From: Streptomyces violaceus
Lineage (GTDB): Bacteria > Actinomycetota > Actinomycetes > Streptomycetales > Streptomycetaceae
NCBI GenBank assembly: GCA_000715635.1
Contig: KL569201.1
Location: 18,326-23,406, forward strand
DNA: 5,081 nt
Direction of reading: 5' to 3'
Numbering within the stretch: position 1 is the first letter of the stretch; each line of letters opens with the position of its first letter. Positions 1 to 5,081 of this stretch are shown in pieces. The notes beneath the pieces were generated by a model. The model made no database searches. It saw nothing but the letters and a program-made list of their open reading frames with translations, and was not told where the DNA came from. Made by a program: the position numbers and the translations under genes.

Positions 1-402
1 AGCGGGCAGCGGCCGTACGGTCGTGGGCTGCCGGTAGGTGCCGGTCGCCGCTGGCATGGAGACGGCGGAGGGACGTTCGGGGGCCGGGGCGGGGCGGCCC
101 AGCAGGACCACGCGCGGTCCGTCGGCCGGGTTGCCGAAGCGGATGACGGTGCCGGGGCCGACGTCCCACGCGTGGATGCGGTGGCCCTCGGCGTAGGTGC
201 CGTTGGTGCTGTTCTCGTCCTCGATGGTCCAGTGGCCGTCGGTGGGCCGCAGCACGGCGTGGTGCCAGGAGACCCGGTCGTCGTCGATGACGATGTCGCT
301 CAACGGGTCGCGTCCTACGTGGTAGTCGCGACCCGGAATCATCACGGTGGAGTCCGTCTCGGTCTCCAAAACGAGTTCTGGTGCTACCGAAGACTGCGCC
401 AT
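1..402 (-). CDS. FHA-domain protein, N-terminal part (likely FHA/ABC transporter fusion), cut by left edge
   Basis: An ATG at 402 opens 134 codons that run off the left edge without a stop. Residues 1-100 form a forkhead-associated domain, a phosphothreonine-binding module. Visible signatures are the GR pair at G30-R31 in VGRDPLSD, the S45-x-x-H48 motif in RVSWHHAVL, and N67-G68 in STNGTY. These are the conserved phosphopeptide-contacting positions of the family. From about residue 101 the chain becomes rich in Pro, Ala and Arg, like a linker, ending in RQPTTVRPLP at the edge. From memory of actinomycete proteins, an N-terminal FHA of this kind followed by such a linker usually leads into a second FHA, then an ABC ATPase and membrane domain. 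That C-terminal part is outside the window, so it is inference. No Shine-Dalgarno precedes the ATG; a -10-like box seven bases upstream suggests leaderless translation. The 136-residue gene lies 46 bases upstream on the same strand. Confidence 0.85.
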   Translation of the reverse strand, partial: MAQSSVAPELVLETETDSTVMIPGRDYHVGRDPLSDIVIDDDRVSWHHAVLRPTDGHWTIEDENSTNGTYAEGHRIHAWDVGPGTVIRFGNPADGPRVVLLGRPAPAPERPSAVSMPAATGTYRQPTTVRPLPA

Positions 403-409
403 GACCAAG

Positions 410-415
410 ATTCTA
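410..415 (-). promoter_or_regulatory. Putative -10 box (TAGAAT) for a leaderless FHA-gene transcript
   Basis: Read on the minus strand, TAGAAT lies exactly seven bases before the ATG of the FHA gene. It fits the actinobacterial TAnnnT -10 pattern and would place transcription start at or next to the A of the start codon. No purine-rich Shine-Dalgarno is present between box and start, which agrees with leaderless translation. No convincing -35 hexamer is seen at 16-18 bases upstream. The box lies in the 46-base gap after the upstream gene, so the FHA gene may have its own promoter in addition to read-through. Confidence 0.5.
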
Positions 416-448
416 CCGATTTGCCTGCTCTATGCCTCTGTGGGCAGG

Positions 449-859
449 TCAGGCCACGGGGATTCCCAGGCCGGGGGCCGTCCGCTGCATCCGCAGGGCG
501 TCCACGGACTCGGCGAGCAGTTCGTACTCGGTGGTGTCGTCGCTGGTGGCGATGCGCACCAGCCGTCCGGCTGCCAACTCCTCGGCGACGCGCTCCTGGT
601 GGCCGGGGTCGGCACACCAGGCGCGCAGCTGTGTGGGCACGTCGGGCACGGTGTCGGCGACCGGCACGAGCGCGCCCGGCGGTAAGTGCTCGGCGTCGGG
701 CTGGGGGTCGAGGCGCTGGGCGATCCAGGAGGCGCGGTCGCGCAGCCACCACAGGGCGAGGGCCAGGGTGGGCGCCCGGTAGGTCCCCAGGGGCACTCCG
801 ATGCGGCGGCCGTCGCAGACTCCGTACGCAGTGACGTGACACAGGAACTCGTCGTGCAC
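449..859 (-). CDS. Conserved-looking hypothetical protein, 136 aa, with a TTA codon
   Basis: I do not recognise a named domain. The reading frame starts with GTG at 859-857, preceded by a strong Shine-Dalgarno GGGGAGG at 870-864 with a short four-base gap. No other plausible start lies nearby. The protein is soluble-looking, with no signal peptide or membrane segment. It has an aromatic, basic stretch (LWWLRDRASW, residues 36-45), a Pro-rich middle (QPDAEHLPPG, 53-62) and an acidic part (TSDDTTEYELLAESVD, about 104-119). Codon use is typical of a real high-GC gene. Leu59 is encoded by TTA (685-683), a codon almost absent from Streptomyces chromosomes and read by the bldA tRNA. It was the only in-frame TTA noticed in any gene of this window. 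The FHA gene follows 46 bases downstream on the same strand, so the two may be co-transcribed and could share a role, but no function can be assigned. Confidence 0.8.
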   Translation of the reverse strand: MHDEFLCHVTAYGVCDGRRIGVPLGTYRAPTLALALWWLRDRASWIAQRLDPQPDAEHLPPGALVPVADTVPDVPTQLRAWCADPGHQERVAEELAAGRLVRIATSDDTTEYELLAESVDALRMQRTAPGLGIPVA

Positions 860-943
860 GTGACCTCCCCCGTTGCCCTGCCCGCCTGCCGGACTCGCCT
901 TTCCGCGGCTCGCGTGCTGTGCGTGAGGGCGCCGTCGCTCGAT

Positions 944-972
944 GTGAAAACGCTCTCGCAGGTCAGTATGTT
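944..972 (+). promoter_or_regulatory. Weak putative promoter toward the SnoaL-like gene
   Basis: On the plus strand GTGAAA (944-949), a 17-base spacer and TATGTT (967-972) match four of six positions of each principal-sigma consensus hexamer. The -10 overlaps the -10 of the minus-strand candidate, so the two would exclude each other. Start would be near 979, leaving a leader of about 210 bases before the ATG at 1189. No better plus-strand candidate was found closer to the gene. Confidence 0.25.
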
Positions 973-992
973 CACTGCTGAAACACTGTCAC
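965..992 (-). promoter_or_regulatory. Putative sigma-70-type promoter for the 136-aa gene
   Basis: On the minus strand GTGACA (992-987) is followed after 16 bases by CATACT (970-965). These resemble the -35 TTGACA and -10 TATAAT consensus hexamers used by the principal sigma factor. Transcription would start near 958, giving a leader of about 100 bases before the GTG at 859. The spacer contains TTCA-GCAG-TGAA, a short dyad that could be an operator. This is pattern matching by eye, with moderate to low certainty. Confidence 0.35.
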
Positions 993-1188
993 CACGACTT
1001 TCCGGCCACTCTCCTGGCATATTCACACCCCGAGTTGGCCGAAACCCGGCAGGCAGTCCCCGGGCACATGACTCCGGAGGTAATCGACGCTCCCGCCGGG
1101 TGCGGGCAGGGTGGTCCATGCCGGGTTCGCCGCGAGCGGTGATCCTGCCCTGACCAGCACGTACGACCTTTCTGGAGGCTGATCGCCC

Positions 1189-1572
1189 ATGTCCGCACCC
1201 GCCCACCGTTACGAGGACGCCGTCGCCCGCTACTTCGAGGCCTGGAACGCCGAGAACCCGGCGGCCCGGGCGAAAGCGGTCGCTGCCGCCTGGACCGAGG
1301 ACGGCGGCTACACCGACCCTCTGGCCGACGTCGGGGGCCACGAGGAGATCGCCGGGTTGATCGCGGCGGCCCGGGAGCAGTTCCCGGGGTTCGTGTTCCG
1401 GCTCGCCGGCGCCGTCGACGGGCACCACCACACCGCGCGCTTCTCGTGGGAGCTGGTGAGCGAGGCCGACGGCACGGCGCCCGTGGCCGGGTCGGATGTG
1501 ATCACGCTGGACGCGCAGGGCCGGATCAGGGCCGTGCTCGGTTTTCTGGACCGGGTGCCCGCCGGGGCATGA
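1189..1572 (+). CDS. SnoaL-like / NTF2-fold family protein, 127 aa
   Basis: ATG at 1189 has a GGAGG at 1174-1178 with a ten-base gap. The 127-residue length fits the single-domain SnoaL-like (NTF2-fold) families, small alpha+beta cone proteins that act as cyclases, isomerases, hydrolases or ligand binders. The features match the fold: an N-terminal helix (YEDAVARYFEAWN, residues 8-20) and a second helix ending in WTEDGGYTDPL (35-45), whose Y41 and D43 line the pocket in this family. Then come the GGHEEIAGLI helix (49-58) and alternating strands such as HTARFSWELV (81-90) and GSDVITLD (101-108). The end IRAVLGFLDRVP (113-124) is the usual last strand. There is no signal peptide. The substrate cannot be predicted. 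The DUF1905 gene follows 70 bases downstream on the same strand and may be co-transcribed. The family assignment is firm, the reaction unknown. Confidence 0.85.
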   Translation: MSAPAHRYEDAVARYFEAWNAENPAARAKAVAAAWTEDGGYTDPLADVGGHEEIAGLIAAAREQFPGFVFRLAGAVDGHHHTARFSWELVSEADGTAPVAGSDVITLDAQGRIRAVLGFLDRVPAGA

Positions 1573-1574
1573 GG

Positions 1575-1626
1575 GCCGGCGATGAGTTTTCCGGCGCGCG
1601 GCGGTCTGATGAGTGAGAGGCCGCCG
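1575..1626 (+). other. Two small dyads between the SnoaL-like and DUF1905 genes
   Basis: Just after the SnoaL-like stop, GCCGG (1575-1579) can pair with CCGGC (1591-1595) across an 11-base loop containing TTTT. Next, CGGCGG (1599-1604) can pair with CCGCCG (1621-1626) across 16 bases. Both stems are short for terminators and could be chance in such GC-rich DNA. They may attenuate rather than stop transcription between the two genes. Confidence 0.2.
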
Positions 1627-1642
1627 AGCACCTGAGGACGTC

Positions 1643-1930
1643 ATGGCCACGACCGGAGATCTGGACGCGGAGTTCACCGCGGTCCTGCGCAGAAGCCCCG
1701 CCGAGGGCGGCTGGACCTACCTGATCTGGCCCAGGTCCGTCGAGTTCTTCGGCACCCGCGGCCTGGTCAAGGTCCGCGGGACGATCGACGGGCACCCGTT
1801 CCGCAGCTCGTTCATGGCCCTGGGCGACGGCACGCACAAGCTGCCCGTGAAGGCCGACCTCCGCAAGGCCATCGGCAAGGAGGAGGGCGACACGGTGACC
1901 GTGCGCCTGGAGGAGCGGATCAGTTCCTAG
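1643..1930 (+). CDS. DUF1905 domain protein, 95 aa
   Basis: The whole protein is one DUF1905 (PF08922) domain, a small beta-barrel family of unknown biochemical role. Recognisable parts are the first strand [10 protein letters not shown] (residues 10-19), [19 protein letters not shown] (22-40), [22 protein letters not shown] (42-63, strand-rich), and the typical ending [17 protein letters not shown] (67-83) followed by the strand TVTVRLEE (84-91). In other proteins this domain is fused to a YdeI/OmdA-like C-terminal region; here that region is absent. I chose the ATG at 1643 because GAGGA at 1634-1638 lies just before it and the domain begins soon after. A GTG at 1613 in the same frame would add ten Arg-rich residues without a clear ribosome site. 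The gene is followed at once by the strong terminator-like hairpin and faces the aldo/keto reductase gene. Confidence 0.85.
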   Translation: MATTGDLDAEFTAVLRRSPAEGGWTYLIWPRSVEFFGTRGLVKVRGTIDGHPFRSSFMALGDGTHKLPVKADLRKAIGKEEGDTVTVRLEERISS

Positions 1931-1934
1931 GTGG

Positions 1935-1969
1935 CTCGGCCGGAGGCGGCCCACCCGCCCCCGGCCGAG
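1935..1969. terminator. Strong bidirectional hairpin terminator between convergent genes
   Basis: CTCGGCCGG (1935-1943) pairs perfectly with CCGGCCGAG (1961-1969). Inside it, after one A-C mismatch, GGCGG (1945-1949) pairs with CCGCC (1955-1959) around a five-base loop. That makes 14 base pairs, nearly all G-C. It fills the 46-base gap between the DUF1905 stop (1930) and the aldo/keto reductase stop (1977), so it can serve transcripts from both sides. No T-run follows on either strand, as is common for actinobacterial hairpin terminators. Confidence 0.8.
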
Positions 1970-1976
1970 GAGACCG

Positions 1977-2969
<993 letters not shown>

Positions 2970-2974
2970 CGCGA

Positions 2975-2978
2975 CTCC
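2975..2978 (-). promoter_or_regulatory. Shine-Dalgarno GGAG supporting the TTG start of the aldo/keto reductase
   Basis: On the minus strand CTGGAG precedes the TTG start, with five bases between GGAG and TTG. No comparable site lies before the internal ATG (residue 12), so this site decides the start. Confidence 0.65.
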
Positions 2979-3050
2979 AGAGGGGTTGGCACGGTCGGGA
3001 GGAAACCGGTGTCCACTCTGGCGTGACCTGCTCCCATGCGTCCAACAGAA

Positions 3051-3066
3051 GAATCCGATGGAATTC
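3051..3066. promoter_or_regulatory. Imperfect inverted repeat in the divergent LysR/reductase intergenic region
   Basis: GAATCC (3051-3056) and GGAATTC (3060-3066) form a dyad centred on GAT, with one extra base in the right arm. It lies 21 bases upstream of the LysR start, just before the -10-like box, and within the 117-base space shared with the divergent reductase. LysR-family proteins commonly bind imperfect dyads in such positions and control themselves and the neighbour, so this is an operator candidate. It also contains GAATTC, which is palindromic on its own, so the match may be chance. Confidence 0.3.
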
Positions 3067-3072
3067 AGCGGC

Positions 3073-3078
3073 TACGCT
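3073..3078 (+). promoter_or_regulatory. Putative -10 box (TACGCT) for a leaderless LysR transcript
   Basis: TACGCT fits the TAnnnT -10 pattern and ends eight bases before the chosen ATG at 3087. No Shine-Dalgarno sequence is present between them. Transcription would begin at or within a base of the start codon. No clear -35 is visible. Confidence 0.4.
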
Positions 3079-3086
3079 TCTCAGTC

Positions 3087-4001
3087 ATGGAACTGCGCCA
3101 CCTGCAGCACTTCGTCGCGGTCGCCGAGGACCAGCACTTCACCCGGGCGGCGGAACGCCTCCTGGTCTCCCAGTCGGGCCTGTCGGCCTCGATCCGGGCG
3201 CTGGAGCGGGAGCTCCAGACGCCGCTGTTCGTGCGGACGACCCGCCGGGTGACGCTCACCCCGGCCGGGCGGGCGCTGCTCGGTGAGGCGGAGCGGATCC
3301 TGGCGCAGGTGCGGACGGCCCACGAGGCGGTGGCGGCGGTGCAGGGTGTGCTGCGCGGCATGCTCGCGCTCGGCAGCGAGCAGTGCGTCGCCGGGGTGAA
3401 TGTGGCGGGGCTGCTGGCCACGTTCCGGAGGCAGCACCCGGATGTCGAGATCTGCCTGCGGCAGGCGGGCTCGGGGGCACTGGCGGAGGAGGTCGCGGCC
3501 GGGCGGCTCGACCTTGCCTTCGTGGTGCGGACCCAGGAGGACACCGACCAGCTGAGGTCCGTGCCGCTGACGAGTGAACCGATGACGGTCCTGTGCCATC
3601 CCAGCCACCGGCTCGCGGCCGCCGGTGCGTCCGTCACGCCGGCGGATCTGGGTGGCGAGGTGTTCGTCGACTTCCACCCGGACTGGGGGCCGCGCCGCAC
3701 CACCGACGCCGCGTTCGCCGCGGCGGGCGTGCGGCGGACCGTCGCCCTGGAGGTGAACGACGTGCACAGCCTCCTCGACCTGGTGGACGAGGGCCTGGGC
3801 ATCGCCGTCGTGCCTCGGCACTTCCGGCACAAGCGCGCGTCGCTGACCGCCCTGCCGGTGGAGGGCACCGGCGGGACTCCGTACGAGACCGTCGCCCTGC
3901 TGCCGCCCGCGCAGGCGACCAGTCCGGCCGCGCGGGCGCTGATGACCCTGCTGGAAACAGGGGGTCTGGCACCACCCCAGGAGGGTGTCTGCCCCTCCTG
4001 A
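3087..4001 (+). CDS. LysR-family transcriptional regulator, 304 aa
   Basis: A typical-length LysR-type regulator: an N-terminal winged helix-turn-helix, a linker helix, and a C-terminal periplasmic-binding-like effector domain. The DNA-binding part is unmistakable. MELRHLQHFVAVAED (residues 1-15) leads into FTRAAERLLVSQSGLSAS (18-35, the helix-turn-helix), then IRALERELQTPLFVR (36-50) and VTLTPAGRALL (55-65). The effector domain starts near LRGMLALGSEQC (89-100), where GxLxLG-type motifs are usual. It contains GRLDLAFVV (139-147), DVHSLLDLVDEGLGIAVVP (225-243) and a late strand ending in ALLP. The ATG at 3087 is preferred because it starts the canonical LysR N-terminus. An in-frame ATG at 3036 would add 17 unrelated residues and has no ribosome site. 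The gene is divergent from the aldo/keto reductase and precedes the carotenoid oxygenase by 67 bases, so both are candidate targets. The inducer is unknown. Confidence 0.93.
   Translation: MELRHLQHFVAVAEDQHFTRAAERLLVSQSGLSASIRALERELQTPLFVRTTRRVTLTPAGRALLGEAERILAQVRTAHEAVAAVQGVLRGMLALGSEQCVAGVNVAGLLATFRRQHPDVEICLRQAGSGALAEEVAAGRLDLAFVVRTQEDTDQLRSVPLTSEPMTVLCHPSHRLAAAGASVTPADLGGEVFVDFHPDWGPRRTTDAAFAAAGVRRTVALEVNDVHSLLDLVDEGLGIAVVPRHFRHKRASLTALPVEGTGGTPYETVALLPPAQATSPAARALMTLLETGGLAPPQEGVCPS
3978..4000 (+). terminator. Hairpin over the LysR stop codon, possible terminator
   Basis: CAGGAGGG (3978-3985) pairs perfectly with CCCTCCTG (3993-4000) across a seven-base loop. The right arm overlaps the TGA stop (3999-4001). 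No T-run follows. It could end or attenuate LysR transcription before the carotenoid oxygenase gene, or be a consequence of coding constraints. Confidence 0.4.
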
Positions 4002-4028
4002 CCCGGGCCGTCTCCCGCCGCAGACTCA

Positions 4029-4065
4029 TGACCGTACCCGAAGACAACTGCGGTCAGGAGTACGG
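4029..4065 (+). promoter_or_regulatory. Overlapping dyads in the leader of the carotenoid oxygenase gene
   Basis: TGACCG (4029-4034) can pair with CGGTCA (4051-4056), and CCGTAC (4032-4037) can pair with GTACGG (4060-4065). The two stems share 4032-4034, so only one can form at a time. The second flanks and partly includes the Shine-Dalgarno AGGAG (4056-4060). The first overlaps only its first base. The arrangement could be a DNA operator or an RNA switch in ribosome access. Both stems are only six base pairs. Confidence 0.3.
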
Positions 4066-4068
4066 AAG

Positions 4069-5081
4069 ATGACGAACCACACGCGACGGAACGTACTACG
4101 CGGCGCGGCCGCGATCACGGCGGCCGGCGGACTCGCCGGCGCGGGAGCGGGTTCTCTGCCCGCCGCTGCGGCGTCCGGCCCGGCGAAGCGCCACTTCCCC
4201 TTTCTGGAGGGCGCGTTCAAGCCCGTCACCGAGGAACTGACGGCCTTCGACCTGCCGGTCACCGGCCGCATCCCGCGTGAGCTGAACGGACGCTACCTGC
4301 GCAACGGCCCCAACGTCCTGGGCCTGGAGGACCCGCGGGCCCACCACTGGATGCTCGGCGACGGCATGGTGCACGGCGTCCGGCTGCGCGACGGCCGGGC
4401 CGAGTGGTACCGCAACCGGTGGGTGCGCTCGTCCCAGGTGGCGAAGAAGCTCGGCGAGCCTTATCCGGACCCCGTGCCGCCGGACGACTTCCCCTGCAAC
4501 ACCCATGTGATCCCCTACCGGGGGCGGATCCTCGCTCTCCAGGAGAGCGGCCCGCTGCCGTACGAACTCGACGACGAGCTCAACACCGTCGGCACGTACG
4601 ACTTCCGGGGCACCCTGAAGGGGCCGTTGACGGCGCACACCAAGTTCGACGCGCACGCCGGTGAGCTGCACGCGATCGCCTACTACCCGACCTGGGACCA
4701 TGTGCGCCACCTCGTCGTGGACCCGACGGGCCGGGTCTCGCGCACCACGACGATCCCGGTGGCGGACGCGCCGATGATCCACGACTTCGCGCTCACCGAG
4801 AACCACGTGGTCATCCTCGACATGCCCGTCACGTTCGACCCGGCGGGCGCCGAGCGTGGCGACATCGTGCCGTACGTCTGGAACAGGAAGCACCCGGCGC
4901 GGGTCGGCGTCCTGCCGCGAGCAGGTGGTGCGGTGCGCTGGTTCGAGGTGGACCCGGTGTACTACTCGCACACCCTCAACGCCTACGAGGAGGGCCCGGA
5001 CATCGTGATCGACATGACGAACTTCGACGCGCCCTTCTTCGTGGCCGGCCGTGGGTCGGGCGGGCCGTACGGAGCGGGCAC
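4069..5081 (+). CDS. Carotenoid oxygenase family protein with Tat signal peptide, cut by right edge
   Basis: ATG at 4069 has AGGAG at 4056-4060 with eight bases between, and the frame stays open for 337 codons to the window edge. The family (RPE65/CCD) uses a non-heme Fe(II) held by four histidines to split C=C bonds of carotenoids, apocarotenoids or stilbenes with O2. Three ligands are visible in the expected motifs: H190 in LTAHTKFD, H238 in MIHDFALT and H301 in YSHTLNAYEEG; the fourth lies beyond the edge. Other family blocks are LNGRYLRNGPN (residues 72-82), HHWMLGDGMVHG (92-103) and GTLKGPLTAH (181-190). The N-terminus is a twin-arginine signal: TRRNVLRG (5-12), a hydrophobic Ala/Gly stretch (13-28) and a likely AxA cleavage near residue 35. 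The enzyme is therefore probably folded with iron in the cytoplasm and exported by Tat. It follows the LysR gene on the same strand. The substrate (carotenoid or lignin-type stilbene) cannot be told from sequence. Confidence 0.93.
   Translation, partial: MTNHTRRNVLRGAAAITAAGGLAGAGAGSLPAAAASGPAKRHFPFLEGAFKPVTEELTAFDLPVTGRIPRELNGRYLRNGPNVLGLEDPRAHHWMLGDGMVHGVRLRDGRAEWYRNRWVRSSQVAKKLGEPYPDPVPPDDFPCNTHVIPYRGRILALQESGPLPYELDDELNTVGTYDFRGTLKGPLTAHTKFDAHAGELHAIAYYPTWDHVRHLVVDPTGRVSRTTTIPVADAPMIHDFALTENHVVILDMPVTFDPAGAERGDIVPYVWNRKHPARVGVLPRAGGAVRWFEVDPVYYSHTLNAYEEGPDIVIDMTNFDAPFFVAGRGSGGPYGAG

Larger units (their letters stand above)
860..1188. other. 329-base intergenic region between divergent genes
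   Basis: This region separates the minus-strand hypothetical gene from the plus-strand SnoaL-like gene. It contains the Shine-Dalgarno of the former (864-870, minus) and of the latter (GGAGG at 1174-1178). A stretch around 941-1000 is visibly richer in A and T than its surroundings and holds promoter-like hexamers on both strands. Further on, CCCGC 1092-1096 with GCGGG 1102-1106 can form a small hairpin, and GGGCAGG 1104-1110 can instead pair with CCTGCCC 1144-1150. A 24-codon frame at 1068-1142 lacks support. No convincing gene or RNA was found. Confidence 0.6.

Noticed and set aside
172..834. A 220-codon open frame on the plus strand
   Set aside because: It lies antisense to the FHA and 136-aa genes; the second half is an Arg-rich low-complexity run and no domain is visible.
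1068..1142. A 24-codon plus-strand frame in the intergenic region
   Set aside because: No Shine-Dalgarno before its ATG and no sign of coding beyond being open; such short frames are expected by chance.
989..1198. A 69-codon minus-strand frame upstream of the SnoaL-like gene
   Set aside because: No ribosome site, no family motif, and it overlaps the start of a well-supported gene.
430..1677. A 415-codon open frame on the minus strand
   Set aside because: It crosses the SnoaL-like gene, the intergenic promoter region and the 136-aa gene in another frame. Its composition is the Arg/Pro/Ser-rich, low-complexity type seen in antisense frames of GC-rich genes, with no recognisable domain.
3036..3086. 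Earlier ATG for the LysR gene adding 17 residues
   Set aside because: The added residues do not match the LysR N-terminus, there is no ribosome site, and the region overlaps the likely promoter.
3065..3868. Long minus-strand frames opposite the LysR gene
   Set aside because: The plus-strand LysR reading has family motifs from end to end; the opposite frames are Ser/Arg-rich or Arg/His-rich and show none.
4096..4971. A 291-codon open frame on the minus strand opposite the carotenoid oxygenase
   Set aside because: It is rich in Arg, Val and His without domain features, whereas the plus strand carries a Tat signal and three ligand histidines in family motifs.

Overview
The window is high-GC DNA. 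Coding codons are strongly biased to G or C in the third position, GTG and TTG starts appear, and Shine-Dalgarno sites are GGAG/GGAGG-like. A single rare TTA codon and the protein families present (an FHA protein, a DUF1905 protein, an SnoaL-like protein, a LysR regulator, a Tat-exported oxygenase) point to a Streptomyces or close actinomycete chromosome. I see no mobile element, CRISPR array, tRNA, rRNA or phage gene.

Left part, minus strand (1-859): a 136-residue protein of unknown function (449-859) is followed, after a 46-base gap, by the N-terminal part of an FHA-domain protein that runs off the left edge (402 to 1). The latter is probably the start of an FHA/ABC-transporter fusion. The unknown gene carries the only in-frame TTA leucine codon I found, so it may depend on the bldA tRNA. 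The FHA gene has a -10-like TAGAAT seven bases before its ATG, suggesting a leaderless transcript of its own.

Middle part (860-1976): a 329-base intergenic region has an AT-richer island around 944-992 where divergent promoter-like elements overlap. It is followed by two small plus-strand genes, an SnoaL/NTF2-like protein (1189-1572) and a DUF1905 protein (1643-1930). A strong hairpin at 1935-1969 lies between the DUF1905 gene and the convergent aldo/keto reductase and is the likely shared terminator.

Right part (1977-5081): an aldo/keto reductase of the YghZ/MgrA type (minus) is divergent from a LysR-family regulator (plus) across 117 bases. The regulator is followed 67 bases later by a carotenoid oxygenase family protein with a twin-arginine signal peptide, cut by the right edge. 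This oxygenase (from 4069) shows three of the four family iron-ligand histidines. The simplest model is that the LysR protein controls the reductase and perhaps also the exported oxygenase. An aldehyde from oxidative double-bond cleavage could then meet a reductase, although the two enzymes would sit in different compartments. That functional link is inference only.

Nothing here is clearly a new system. The points most worth following up are the TTA codon in the unknown gene, the Tat-exported carotenoid oxygenase with its dyad-rich leader, and the two putative leaderless promoters.
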